A stretch of DNA of 64,000 bases from Peptoniphilus genitalis. Lineage in GTDB: Bacteria; Bacillota; Clostridia; Tissierellales; Peptoniphilaceae. Shown here piece after piece: positions 33,442-42,107 of the stretch (the first letter of the stretch is position 1; the number at the start of each line of letters is the position of its first letter). The stretch lies in contig NZ_CP097885.1 in assembly GCF_023614525.1 (NCBI RefSeq), positions 1,610,501 to 1,674,500 of the forward strand. The letters run 5' to 3'. The translations under genes and the position numbers were made by a program. The notes beneath the pieces are model-generated. The model did no database searches and had not been told where the DNA came from. It worked only from the letters and a program-made list of their open reading frames with translations.

Positions 33442-33452
33442 CAAAATTTATT

Positions 33453-33517
33453 ACTCCTACAGAGTTTTATTTTTCACAAGTTTGTGATTATTTAAGACTT
33501 TGTAGGAGTATTTTTTA
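33453..33517 (+). terminator. Terminator after tRNA-Leu
   Basis: ACTCCTACAGAGT and GACTTTGTAGGAGT pair around a long loop that has its own small hairpin; a T run follows. From here to about 33670 the sequence is AT-rich and nothing else could be recognised. Confidence 0.75.
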
Positions 33518-33674
33518 TTTAAATTAAAGTAATGATATAAAAAAATGTGGATGTATTTTTGTTTTTAAAAAATTTTTACACCAACTTTACACCATTTTTT
33601 TAACTCTAGTAAAAAGATTTTGAAATATAAAACTTTAAAAAATTTTTTTATTAAGTCATTAGTAAATAGAAGTG

Positions 33675-33683
33675 TGCTATAAT
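33675..33683 (+). promoter_or_regulatory. Extended -10 promoter giving a leaderless message
   Basis: TGC-TATAAT (33675-33683) ends six bases before the ATG at 33690, so transcription should begin at or next to the start codon. No ribosome-binding site is present. Confidence 0.6.
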
Positions 33684-33689
33684 AAATTT

Positions 33690-34085
33690 ATGAATAAGAT
33701 AAAAAAAGCTGATATTTTTGTTATTTTTTTAATAATTATTTCTTCCTTTCTTATTTATATTTTTACCAACAAACTCCCAAGGGGGAATGATTCTTCATCT
33801 AAAAAAGTTGTGATCACTGTTGATGGAAAAATTTTTAAGGAAGTTGAATTAAAAGAAAATACGAATTTAGATATTGATGTTAATACACAATATGGAAATA
33901 ACGAAGTCCATATTGAGAATGGAGAAGTCCATATGCATGAATCTGATTGCAAGGATAAGATTTGCATGAAGATGGGTAAGATTAGTCTCCCAGGAGATTC
34001 AATTATATGTCTACCTAATAGGCTTATGGTTAAGATTGTGGAAGATAAACCTAGTGATGATAGTTTGGATATGATTATAAAATGA
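33690..34085 (+). CDS. NusG domain II-containing membrane-anchored protein
   Basis: One transmembrane helix (about residues 8-27) is followed by a NusG_II (DUF1312) domain: VVITVDGKIFKEVEL, an IENGEVHM strand, the Cys-containing CKDKICMKMGKIS and the signature PGDSIICLPNRLMVKI. The domain is extracytoplasmic here and is not linked to transcription. It is often paired with the Gx transporter gene that follows, as here (four-base overlap). A GTG at 33672 in the same frame is inside the -10 element, so ATG 33690 is preferred. The exact role is unknown. Confidence 0.85.
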   Translation: MNKIKKADIFVIFLIIISSFLIYIFTNKLPRGNDSSSKKVVITVDGKIFKEVELKENTNLDIDVNTQYGNNEVHIENGEVHMHESDCKDKICMKMGKISLPGDSIICLPNRLMVKIVEDKPSDDSLDMIIK

Positions 34086-34582
34086 AAAAAAACACAAAGT
34101 TAATTTACTTATCCCTCTTAAGTGCTCTTGGTATTGTGCTTGGTCTTTTTGAGTCCATGATTCCACTACCTGTAGCTATTCCAGGAGCAAGGCTTGGTTT
34201 ATCCAATATTGTTGTCCTGGTTACTATAGTTGCTATTGGCTACAAGGAGGGATTTTTTGTAGCTATTTTTAAAACCATACTTTTGGGACTTGTTACTGGA
34301 GCAATTTCAAGTTTATTTTTCTCAATGGGTGGAGCAATCTTAAGTTCTATTTCAATGATTTTAGCCCACAAATTTTTGAGAAAATATTTATCTTTAATTG
34401 GAATCAGTGAAATAGGATCCTTTTTTCACAACTTAGGTCAGGTTCTTGTAGCTTCCTTTATTATGAAAACTACTGCGATTCTTGCCTACCTGCCAATTTT
34501 AGTAATTCTTGGAATTTTCACAGGATTTTTTGTTGGACTTACTTCTATGTTTATAGTTGATAATACAAATATTTCTAAATAG
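34082..34582 (+). CDS. Gx transporter family / HepS-like membrane protein
   Basis: A 166-residue protein with about five membrane segments and the N-terminal motif PGARLGLSNIV, characteristic of the 'Gx transporter' family once labelled heptaprenyl diphosphate synthase component I. It resembles small S-component-like transporters; the substrate is not known. It overlaps the NusG_II gene by four bases, and maf follows after 8 bases. Confidence 0.8.
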   Translation: MKKNTKLIYLSLLSALGIVLGLFESMIPLPVAIPGARLGLSNIVVLVTIVAIGYKEGFFVAIFKTILLGLVTGAISSLFFSMGGAILSSISMILAHKFLRKYLSLIGISEIGSFFHNLGQVLVASFIMKTTAILAYLPILVILGIFTGFFVGLTSMFIVDNTNISK

Positions 34583-34590
34583 AGGTACAA

Positions 34591-35166
34591 ATGGAAAAAA
34601 TTATTTTAGCATCAAATTCTCCAAGAAGAAGAGAAATTCTAGGAGACTTTATAGATTTTGAAATTATTACAAGAGAAATAAATGAAGTTAAGGATGATGC
34701 CTTTTCTCCTTGGACTACAGTTATGGGTCTTGCCTTTGGCAAGGGCATAGAGGTTGCCAAAGAAAATGAAGATGCCGTAGTTTTATCGGCTGATACCTTG
34801 GTGGAACTTGATGGAAAGTTATTGGGAAAGCCTAAGGATAGAAATGAAGCAAGGGACATGATAAGGTCTCTTAGTGGAAAGGTCCACAATGTCTTCACAG
34901 GCTATGCTATTTTTAAATTATCTAAGGGGATAAAATATGTAGATTTTGAAAAATCTTCTGTAAAATTTTATGACCTAAGTGATGAGGAGATTGAAAATTA
35001 TTTGGATACTTTAGAGTATAAGGACAAGGCTGGTGCCTATGGAATCCAAGGGAAGGGATCACTATTAGTTGAAGAAATCCGAGGAGATTTTTTCAATATT
35101 GTGGGACTGCCTATTGGAAAAATAAATAGAGACTTAATTAAATTGTTTAATTTTAATTTATGGTGA
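34591..35166 (+). CDS. maf: Maf-family nucleoside triphosphate pyrophosphatase
   Basis: It hydrolyses dTTP/UTP or modified nucleotides and is linked to septum formation. The 191-residue protein has the N-terminal LASNSPRRREIL motif, SADTLVELDGK and the C-terminal DKAGAYGIQGKG segment. In rod-shaped Firmicutes maf and radC precede mreBCD; here no mre genes follow. Confidence 0.95.
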   Translation: MEKIILASNSPRRREILGDFIDFEIITREINEVKDDAFSPWTTVMGLAFGKGIEVAKENEDAVVLSADTLVELDGKLLGKPKDRNEARDMIRSLSGKVHNVFTGYAIFKLSKGIKYVDFEKSSVKFYDLSDEEIENYLDTLEYKDKAGAYGIQGKGSLLVEEIRGDFFNIVGLPIGKINRDLIKLFNFNLW

Positions 35167-35188
35167 TGAATTTTTAATGGTGATTTAA

Positions 35189-35908
35189 ATGAAAGAGAGA
35201 GATTTTGAAAAGTACACTATAAAGGAAATGCCAGCAGATGAGAGGCCCCAAGAGAAACTAATTAAGTTTGGGCCTGATTATCTTTCCAATGCAGAGCTCC
35301 TTGCCCTTATCATTAGGACAGGAAATAGTAAGGGAGACTCTGCCATTGATACTGCGACTAAAGTTCTCAGGTCTCTTAGGTCAGCTAATGATTCTAATGG
35401 TTTAAACTCTCTTAAAAATGCTAGCCTTTCGGACCTCATGGAAGTCGATGGAATTGGAGAAGCCAAGGCTGCAATGATTCTTGCTGCAGTTCAATTGGGA
35501 ATAAGACTTGCTGTTTCAAGCAATGGAAGCAAAATAAGGGTTACGTCACCTTCCATCGCTGCAAACTATGTCTTAAGCGAAATGAGTGTACTGGAACAAG
35601 AACATTTTAGAATTATGACCTTAAACACAAAAAAGGAAATAAATTTTATTAGAGAAATTTCTAAAGGAACTATTAACATGACCATAGTTCATTCCAGAGA
35701 AGTATTCAGGGCTGCTATATCTGACAATGCTCACAGCATAATTTTACTACATAATCACCCAACGGGAGATCCGAGTCCATCCAAGGAAGATATCAAATTA
35801 ACGAAGAATTTACTTGAAGCTTCTAAGATTATTGGAATAGATATTTTGGATCACATAATTATTGGGGACAACAAGTACTTTAGTTTCTTGGAAGAAGGAC
35901 TTTTGTAG
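35189..35908 (+). CDS. radC: RadC-family JAB/MPN domain protein
   Basis: The 239-residue protein has an N-terminal UPF0758 helix-hairpin region (about 1-100) and a JAMM-type metal site (LHNHPTGDPSPSKEDI) near residues 190-205. The biochemical role of RadC is not settled; the name derives from an old repair mutant. It starts 22 bases after maf. Confidence 0.95.
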   Translation: MKERDFEKYTIKEMPADERPQEKLIKFGPDYLSNAELLALIIRTGNSKGDSAIDTATKVLRSLRSANDSNGLNSLKNASLSDLMEVDGIGEAKAAMILAAVQLGIRLAVSSNGSKIRVTSPSIAANYVLSEMSVLEQEHFRIMTLNTKKEINFIREISKGTINMTIVHSREVFRAAISDNAHSIILLHNHPTGDPSPSKEDIKLTKNLLEASKIIGIDILDHIIIGDNKYFSFLEEGLL

Positions 35909-35916
35909 GAGGGCTT

Positions 35917-36465
35917 ATGAAGTTTTGCGCCTTAGGAGATTCTATTTTTGAGGGATTTTTAGTTGGAGGAAAATCCTTAATTTATTACTTAGCGGGAAAA
36001 GGTTATGATATAGATAACTATGGGGTTAACGGCTTAACCACTGATGAACTTATTTTAAGTCTAGACAATTTAATTCCCTACGATGTTAATTTAGTTTGTA
36101 TTGGTTTAAATGATTTTTACAACGGCAAGTCTCTTGACCACGTTTTAAATAATATTTTCAAAATTGTAGAAAAGTTAAAGGAGAATAAGGGAAAAATTTT
36201 TATAATGTCTCCATATCCAACTTCTTTTTTAAATCTTGATGAAGCTTATAAGAGTTTTATCAACTTCACATCAGTAAATAAAAAAATTGAAGATTTCGAT
36301 AGGATTTTGAAGGAAAGCCAAGGGGATTATAAGCTTGTTTCTTTTTATGACTATGCAAAGTCTAACTATATAGAAGAAGATTTAATCGATGGGATCCACC
36401 CAAACACAAAGTTGCACAAGGAACTAGCAGATTATCTTGAGGAAAAATTAAATGGATATTTATGA
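35917..36465 (+). CDS. SGNH/GDSL-type hydrolase
   Basis: All four blocks of the SGNH fold are present in 182 residues: LGDSI (nucleophile Ser), YGVNG, IGLNDFY and the catalytic DGIHPN. No signal peptide is seen, so it should be cytoplasmic. The substrate (an ester or acylated sugar) cannot be told. It overlaps the following PilO-like gene by 14 bases. Confidence 0.9.
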   Translation: MKFCALGDSIFEGFLVGGKSLIYYLAGKGYDIDNYGVNGLTTDELILSLDNLIPYDVNLVCIGLNDFYNGKSLDHVLNNIFKIVEKLKENKGKIFIMSPYPTSFLNLDEAYKSFINFTSVNKKIEDFDRILKESQGDYKLVSFYDYAKSNYIEEDLIDGIHPNTKLHKELADYLEEKLNGYL

Positions 36466-37594
36466 TGTTTTTTGCAAAAAAATTGGATACAGAAAGCTTT
36501 CTAAGAGAGAAAAAATTTTATTTAGTATTTTAATTTTACTTGTTATTGAATTTTTATTTTATAATTTTCTATTAAAGAATCAAGTCCAAAGCATTTCAGA
36601 AGCAAACTTGAAAGGAAATCTAAACCCAATAGAAGAAGAATTTACATATAAGGGTTTTGATGACTTCTCACAAGATAAGCTTGAAAAAATTTCCAGTGAA
36701 AGCAATATAAGTAAAGATAGTTTTTCTAAGGACTCACAAAGTGATATAGAAAGTTTAATTATTAGTGGAAGAGTTAGGTCACTTGATTTAAATACCATTG
36801 AAGGGCTGACTAATTACTATGGCTATTCAAACATTGACATCTTAAGAAGTGACGAGGGGAACTTTACATATAGGTTTAAGGCAGAAAAACCTTCGAAGGC
36901 AATTTATTATAACGACCTAAAGAAGGCTTACTTTGGAGAAAATAATCTTAAAGAAGAAGTTAAGCCTGAAGAAGAAAAGAAAGTAGCAAGTGAAGAGCCT
37001 AAAGCTGAAAAGATTACCAATACAAAGAAAAACATCAAGATAGAAAATAAAAAGCAAACAAAGGCAAGTAGGAAGACAAGTAGTAAAGGCAAGAATCAAA
37101 TTAAGGGACAGGAAGAAAAGCTAAATAATTTAAATAAAAATAATTTTGCAAAGAGTCCTTCAAATTTATCCAATGAAAAGAAAAGCGAGAGCATATATGA
37201 TTTTGCCTTTAATAAGGAAGATGAAGGCTTAAAGTTTGTTGAAGGCGAGGGTATAAAGCTAGATTATTATCCAGAAGATAAAGTTACCTCTGTCTATGTA
37301 AGCAAGAATGATTTAAAGGACCTTGTAAAATTGGGAGTTGATAGGCACTGTAATGGTGTTTCTTTATCTATTTATATTCCAAACAAATCCTTTAAAGACA
37401 TGGGGACTATAAATATTGCTGGAAACTACTTGCCTTATAGGGGAGAAATTCTAGAAAACAATTGGACTAGGATAGACTTGTATCAAGATGACATGAGTTA
37501 TATTTACTTTACGCCAGAAGACAATAAGGACTTACTTATCTTTATAAAAGAAGTTGATTATCATGAAGAAGAACGAAGCCTTTACCCTAATTGA
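36452..37594 (+). CDS. PilO-like bitopic membrane protein, pilus cluster
   Basis: The 380-residue protein has a cytoplasmic start with LSKREKILF, a single helix at about 22-41, and a long extracytoplasmic part. A short N-terminal cytoplasmic tail with 'LSxREK' before a helix is typical of PilO/GspM scaffold proteins. Residues about 165-245 are a Lys/Glu/Asn-rich linker, and the last 125 residues form a beta-rich domain I do not recognise. Directly downstream come pseudopilin-like genes. The PilO call is inferred from layout and context. Confidence 0.5.
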   Translation: MDIYDVFCKKIGYRKLSKREKILFSILILLVIEFLFYNFLLKNQVQSISEANLKGNLNPIEEEFTYKGFDDFSQDKLEKISSESNISKDSFSKDSQSDIESLIISGRVRSLDLNTIEGLTNYYGYSNIDILRSDEGNFTYRFKAEKPSKAIYYNDLKKAYFGENNLKEEVKPEEEKKVASEEPKAEKITNTKKNIKIENKKQTKASRKTSSKGKNQIKGQEEKLNNLNKNNFAKSPSNLSNEKKSESIYDFAFNKEDEGLKFVEGEGIKLDYYPEDKVTSVYVSKNDLKDLVKLGVDRHCNGVSLSIYIPNKSFKDMGTINIAGNYLPYRGEILENNWTRIDLYQDDMSYIYFTPEDNKDLLIFIKEVDYHEEERSLYPN

Positions 37595-38003
37595 GCTTGT
37601 AATTTGCATAGGAATAATTTTACTTCTCTTAAGCATTGGTGGACTTAACTTTAAGATTAGAGATAGGGTTCAAGCAAGGGAACAAGTTAAGGAACTGGCT
37701 CTTGATTTAAAATTTTTGAAAAATTATTCTCAAATAAATAACATAAGGACATCTATGAATCTAAGTGATGGAGGCTATTCAATAAATTTTGGAGAGAAGA
37801 GAAAAACTGTTAAATTTAATTCTCTTGTAAAGCTTGAGTCTACAAATCTGGAGAAAATTACTTTCTCTAATAAGGGTAAGCCTTCTTACTTGGAAGAAAA
37901 GTCATCAGCTGGGACAATAATTTTTTCTATTGTAAACAAGAAGTATAAGATTACAATTCAACCAGTTACAGGTAAGGTGAATTTTATTGAAATCAAGGAA
38001 TAA
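37563..38003 (+). CDS. Prepilin-like protein 1 (minor pilin)
   Basis: A six-residue leader precedes AFTLIELVICIGIILLLL, a clear class III prepilin N-terminus with Glu at +5 (Ala replaces the usual Gly at the cleavage site). The remaining 125 residues hold a small head domain resembling GspH/FimT-like minor pilins. ATG 37563 was chosen over a TTG nine bases upstream. It overlaps the preceding gene by 32 bases. Confidence 0.82.
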   Translation: MKKNEAFTLIELVICIGIILLLLSIGGLNFKIRDRVQAREQVKELALDLKFLKNYSQINNIRTSMNLSDGGYSINFGEKRKTVKFNSLVKLESTNLEKITFSNKGKPSYLEEKSSAGTIIFSIVNKKYKITIQPVTGKVNFIEIKE

Positions 38004-38367
38004 AAATAAGGGACACTTAATGCTTGAAGTTTTATTTTCAATTGCTCTCTTAGCATTAATTGCATCGACTATCCTTCCTAACGTAATAAGTCTTTTAAAG
38101 AACCAATCATATATTGGAGAAAGAGAAGAACTTATAAATCTTATGTCATCGAGGATGGAAGAGATAATTGGCAGTGCTTACAACAATGAGGACTTGAATT
38201 TTAATTTTGATTCGGGAGATAATCATGATGATAAATTTAAAATAGAAATTCAAAATGATTCCAGCGATAATTTAAACCACATAACTTTAAGAGGAAAGAG
38301 ACGAGGTTCTGATGAAGAAATTAAGATGGAGGTTTACCTCAAAAAGGGAGGCCTACTCACTAATTGA
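37987..38367 (+). CDS. Prepilin-like protein 2 (minor pilin)
   Basis: The TTG start at 37987 gives a nine-residue basic leader to Gly before HLMLEVLFSIALLALI, a degenerate but recognisable prepilin motif with Glu at +5. The first in-frame ATG would remove the leader, so TTG is preferred. Length is 126. It overlaps prepilin 1 by 17 bases. Confidence 0.72.
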   Translation: MKSRNKNKGHLMLEVLFSIALLALIASTILPNVISLLKNQSYIGEREELINLMSSRMEEIIGSAYNNEDLNFNFDSGDNHDDKFKIEIQNDSSDNLNHITLRGKRRGSDEEIKMEVYLKKGGLLTN

Positions 38368-38818
38368 ACTTGTGATGTCTATGGCCATGCTCCTAATTAT
38401 TGGCATGGTGATCACATCAATTTTGGGCGTATCTCAAAAGGCTCTTACAAAAACTTATGAAAATGAAAATATTTCAACGGACCTGTCCTATGCCACTGAG
38501 TACATAAAAGATGAAATTACTTCTAGTGATTACTATACAATAGTATGCGGAGAGATATATTTTATTCAACCCAAGGGAAATAAATATAATTACGTGTCCT
38601 TTGGACTAAAGGACAACAAGCTTTATAGGTATTCCATCCTAATAGATAGTTTGAAGAAAAGAAATGAAATTCACAGCGACGGAGTTAATGCTCTAATAGA
38701 TAACATATCTTCCTTCTCTATTGAAGACCAAGGAGATTGTTTTTCGGTAAAAATTGGATACAAGGATAAAGAAGAAATTATAAGAAAGATTGCAAAGAGG
38801 TCAAGACTTTATGAGTAA
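38312..38818 (+). CDS. Prepilin-like protein 3 (minor pilin, PilW/GspJ-like)
   Basis: A basic 13-residue leader precedes AYSLIELVMSMAMLLIIG, a prepilin N-terminus with Glu at +5. The 168-residue protein continues with a beta-rich head domain (TEYIKDEITSSDYYTI onwards) like GspJ/PilW-type minor pilins. It overlaps the previous gene by 56 bases. Confidence 0.72.
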   Translation: MKKLRWRFTSKREAYSLIELVMSMAMLLIIGMVITSILGVSQKALTKTYENENISTDLSYATEYIKDEITSSDYYTIVCGEIYFIQPKGNKYNYVSFGLKDNKLYRYSILIDSLKKRNEIHSDGVNALIDNISSFSIEDQGDCFSVKIGYKDKEEIIRKIAKRSRLYE

Positions 38819-39776
38819 AAGAAAAAAGGGATATATTTATATTTTTACAATTTTACTCATTGGACTTCTTGCAATCTTTTTTTATTTTATCTACTCCTAC
38901 ATGTCAGGGTCTACTTACATAAGTAAAAACAGGCTGGAGTCAACCCAAGCAAACTATGCGCTTGAGTCGACACTAAATATAAAAGTTTCTCAAGATGACT
39001 TTCAAGAAGAATTGGAAAATTATATTTTAAATGATAGTGCAAAAAAATTAGGAATTGAAAAAATACCAGAGGACACTGAAGTCTTAAGACTTAACTTCAA
39101 AAGAGAAGACTATCAAGATGAGAATAAAAACCTTGTAGACATGGTGAGCTTAAAGAGTGAAATAAAATATAAAAACACCCTTCTTGGTGGAAGACTAAGG
39201 GGCCATTATGTAAATAAAATTTACAAGGAAGAAGATGGAGTCCTAAACTCTTCTAAAGTTGACTTAGATTACCTCTCAAGCCTAAGAGAAAAATTCGCTA
39301 ATGATAATTGGACAGATAAGAATAATAAAAAAGTTATTCTTGATGGAGATTTTATTTATGATTTAAAAAATGATAAATATACAATTTTTGAAGAAGTAGA
39401 AGTCTATGATGAAGAGAGTGGATCCTACATCAAGAAAATAAATCCACTTTATGATGTGACTGGTAAACAAATAATAATTCAAAAGTCAGGGACTTTAAAA
39501 ATTTTATCCCGAAGTCCTAATCAAATTTTCATAATAAATGATAAAGTAATGTTTAATGATAATACATTATCTGGTATAATTATTCTAAAGGAAAATGCAC
39601 AAATTGCTAATACTTGTACTTTAAAGGGATATTTAATAGACCTATATGACAAAAACTCAGGTATAGGAGTTAAATATTCTTCACAAGTCTTCAGGATCTA
39701 TGGTTATTTGTTGCCTGAATACATAAAATTTCAGCCAATTTCACTTAACTACTATGACATAGAAGATAATACTTAA
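38811..39776 (+). CDS. PilX/GspK-like pilus-associated protein
   Basis: A short basic N-terminus is followed by one hydrophobic segment ([20 protein letters not shown]) and a 290-residue exterior part. There is no Glu at +5, as also in GspK-type tip pseudopilins. ATG 38811 has GAGG ten bases upstream and is preferred over TTG 38790. It overlaps prepilin 3 by eight bases. A tip or PilX-like role is inferred from order (pilins 1-3 first). Confidence 0.6.
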   Translation: MSKRKKGYIYIFTILLIGLLAIFFYFIYSYMSGSTYISKNRLESTQANYALESTLNIKVSQDDFQEELENYILNDSAKKLGIEKIPEDTEVLRLNFKREDYQDENKNLVDMVSLKSEIKYKNTLLGGRLRGHYVNKIYKEEDGVLNSSKVDLDYLSSLREKFANDNWTDKNNKKVILDGDFIYDLKNDKYTIFEEVEVYDEESGSYIKKINPLYDVTGKQIIIQKSGTLKILSRSPNQIFIINDKVMFNDNTLSGIIILKENAQIANTCTLKGYLIDLYDKNSGIGVKYSSQVFRIYGYLLPEYIKFQPISLNYYDIEDNT

Positions 39777-39790
39777 ATATGGAGGATAAT

Positions 39791-40348
39791 ATGATCAACG
39801 CAGGAGAATTAAGAAAAGGACTTACATTTGAATGGGATGGAGATGTTTGGGAAGTTATTGATTTCCAACACGTTAAGCCAGGAAAGGGTGCTGCCTTTGT
39901 AAGAAGTAAAATTAAATCAGTACTTACTGGTGGAATTAGAGATACTACATTTAACCCATCTGAAAAATTTGAAAAAGTTGTTATTGAAAACAAAGAAATG
40001 CAATACCTATATTCTGATGGTGAACTTTATTACTTCATGGATCAAGAATCTTACGAACAAATTCCACTAGAAAAAGATATGGTTGAAGATGCACTTAACT
40101 TTATTAAAGAAAACGACATGGCAACTATTAACTTCTACAAGGGTAAGGCATTTAGAGTAACTCCTCCTAACTTTGTTGAGTTAGAAGTTACTCAAACTGA
40201 ACCAGGAGTTAAGGGAGATACATCAAGTGGTGGATCTAAACCAGCTACAGTTGAAACAGGCTTTACTCTTAATGTGCCACTATTTATCAATACAGGCGAT
40301 ATGATAAGAATTGACACTAGAGATGGCGAATATATGTCTAGAGTTTAA
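39791..40348 (+). CDS. efp: Elongation factor P
   Basis: EF-P relieves ribosome stalling at polyproline. The 185-residue protein starts at ATG 39791, which follows GGAGG with five-base spacing; an earlier ATG at 39779 overlaps that site and is rejected. The tip loop PGKGAAF carries the conserved Lys that is modified in some bacteria. It lies 14 bases after the pilus genes and is probably in the same transcript. Confidence 0.97.
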   Translation: MINAGELRKGLTFEWDGDVWEVIDFQHVKPGKGAAFVRSKIKSVLTGGIRDTTFNPSEKFEKVVIENKEMQYLYSDGELYYFMDQESYEQIPLEKDMVEDALNFIKENDMATINFYKGKAFRVTPPNFVELEVTQTEPGVKGDTSSGGSKPATVETGFTLNVPLFINTGDMIRIDTRDGEYMSRV

Positions 40349-40360
40349 TTTGGAGGAAAT

Positions 40361-40669
40361 ATGGAATATTTATTAAAGAGAATATCTTATCTACAAGGTC
40401 TTTGTGACGGTTATGATTTAGACACTACTACAAATGAAGGAAAAATTATTTCTGAACTTGTAGATATCCTAAGTGATGTTATTGATGAAATGAGAGAATC
40501 TCGTGAAGAAATCGAAGACTATGTAGACATTATTGAAGAGGATCTTGCTGATCTTGAAGATTATGTTTATGAAAATGATGACATTGATTTTGAATTATAT
40601 GATGATGACTTCGACTTTGATGATTTAGAAATTTATGACGAAGACGAAGAAGAGGCAGAAGAAGAATAA
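40361..40669 (+). CDS. CD1247-like acidic small protein
   Basis: The 102-residue protein starts MEYLLKRISYLQGLCDGYDL, matching the 'CD1247 N-terminal domain' found after efp in many Clostridia. The C-terminal half is almost wholly Asp/Glu/Tyr, and lacks the zinc ribbon seen in longer relatives. Function is unknown; the linkage to efp is conserved. Confidence 0.75.
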   Translation: MEYLLKRISYLQGLCDGYDLDTTTNEGKIISELVDILSDVIDEMRESREEIEDYVDIIEEDLADLEDYVYENDDIDFELYDDDFDFDDLEIYDEDEEEAEEE

Positions 40670-40681
40670 AAATATTTTAAA

Positions 40682-40709
40682 AGGCGAGGGTGGACCTCGT
40701 CTTTTTTTA
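40682..40709 (+). terminator. Terminator of the long pilus/efp operon
   Basis: AGGCGAGG and CCTCGTCT pair with one wobble, followed by seven T residues. Confidence 0.9.
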
Positions 40710-40751
40710 GGATGTAGATTTTTTTTATGAACTTATAAAAAAGGAGGCACT

Positions 40752-42017
40752 ATGATAATTAAGGGTGGGAGAATAATTGATCCTCTATCTAAAAGAGATG
40801 AAGTTTTAGATATAAAAATTGAAGATGGAAAGATCGTAGAGATTGCAAAGGACATTGAAGCTTCAAGTGACAAAGAAGAAATTATTGATGCAAGAGGAAA
40901 AATTGTTGTGCCTGGACTTATTGATGTCCACGTTCACTTTAGGGACCCTGGTCAAACTCATAAGGAAGATTTAGTTACAGGAAGCCAAGCTGCTATAGCT
41001 GGTGGCTTTACAAGTGTAGTCCAAATGGCAAACACAAGTCCGAAAATTGATTCAAAAGAAAAAATCATAGAACACTACAAAAGGGCGAGAGACCTTCCTT
41101 TAAAGGTATTTACTGTTTCAGCCCTTACAAAAAACTTTGGCGACTTGGAACTTGTTGATATGGAAGAAAACTTTAAGAGGGGAGCTCTTGCCTTTACAGA
41201 TGATGGAATCCCAAATAGGAATTCAAAACTTATACTGGAAGCAATGAATAGGGCCAAGGAACTTGGTGCAATAATATCCTTCCACGAAGAAGATCCAGAA
41301 CTAATTGAGCAAAATGGAATAAACCACTCAGAAGTTTCTGATAAACTTGGAATTTATGGATCTCCAAAGATTGCAGAGACATCTTTTATAGCTAGGGATG
41401 TGGCAATGGCAATTTATACAGGTGCAAAAATTTCTATCCAACATATTTCTACAGGACTAGGAGTTGACCTTGTTAAGTTTGGCAAGGAAATGGGAGCAAA
41501 TATTTATGCTGAAGTAACACCTCATCACATAGCCTTAAATGACTCAGCAGTTTTGGAATATGGAAGTCTTGCCAAGATGAATCCTCCCCTAAGAAGTGAA
41601 GAGGATAGGCTTAGAATTATTGAGGGCTTAAAAGAAGGAACAATAGAAATAATTGCAACTGACCATGCACCGCACACTGCCGAAGAAAAATCCAAGGAGA
41701 TTACAAAGGCTCCATCAGGCATCATTGGTCTAGAAACTTCTTTTTCTATTTGCTATGAAAATTTAGTTTTGACAAAAGAAATTAGTCTTATGAAGTTAAT
41801 AGAACTTATGTCTACTAATCCAGCAAGAATTTATGGACTTGAGGGTGGAGAAATTAGCCAAGGGAAGACTGCAGACCTTGCAATAATAGATTTAGAAAGT
41901 GAGTATACGATAGATAAATATAAATCAAAATCTTCCAACACTCCATTTAAGGACAAGACTTTGAGAGGAGAAGTCCTATATACAATTTCTGAAGGAAAAA
42001 TTGTATTCAAAAAATAA
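40752..42017 (+). CDS. pyrC: Dihydroorotase
   Basis: Class I dihydroorotase (421 residues) closes carbamoyl aspartate to dihydroorotate in pyrimidine synthesis. The zinc ligands are visible: VHVHFRDPGQ near residue 60, ISFHEED, IQHIST and ATDHAPHT. It stands apart from any other pyr gene in the window. GGAGG precedes the ATG. Confidence 0.95.
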   Translation: MIIKGGRIIDPLSKRDEVLDIKIEDGKIVEIAKDIEASSDKEEIIDARGKIVVPGLIDVHVHFRDPGQTHKEDLVTGSQAAIAGGFTSVVQMANTSPKIDSKEKIIEHYKRARDLPLKVFTVSALTKNFGDLELVDMEENFKRGALAFTDDGIPNRNSKLILEAMNRAKELGAIISFHEEDPELIEQNGINHSEVSDKLGIYGSPKIAETSFIARDVAMAIYTGAKISIQHISTGLGVDLVKFGKEMGANIYAEVTPHHIALNDSAVLEYGSLAKMNPPLRSEEDRLRIIEGLKEGTIEIIATDHAPHTAEEKSKEITKAPSGIIGLETSFSICYENLVLTKEISLMKLIELMSTNPARIYGLEGGEISQGKTADLAIIDLESEYTIDKYKSKSSNTPFKDKTLRGEVLYTISEGKIVFKK

Positions 42018-42107
42018 ATATGTCAAAGTGGATACAATGACAAAAGTTTTATCTAAATTCTTTAAAAATCCTTGCCTTTAGTATATTATAAAAAAAGGGA
42101 GGTAGTT

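Noticed and set aside
33517-33670. Possible small gene or RNA between tRNA-Leu and the NusG-II gene
   Set aside because: The stretch is AT-rich with no ribosome site, stable hairpin or recognisable motif.
36010-36035. GTTAAC-like repeat inside the SGNH hydrolase gene as a further operator
   Set aside because: It lies within coding sequence, far from a promoter, and does not keep the TnAAC-N4-GTTAACAA pattern.
36452-39776. Frameshift or pseudogene explanation for the overlapping pilin-like genes
   Set aside because: Each frame has its own start and a distinct prepilin-like N-terminus, as expected for separate minor pilins.
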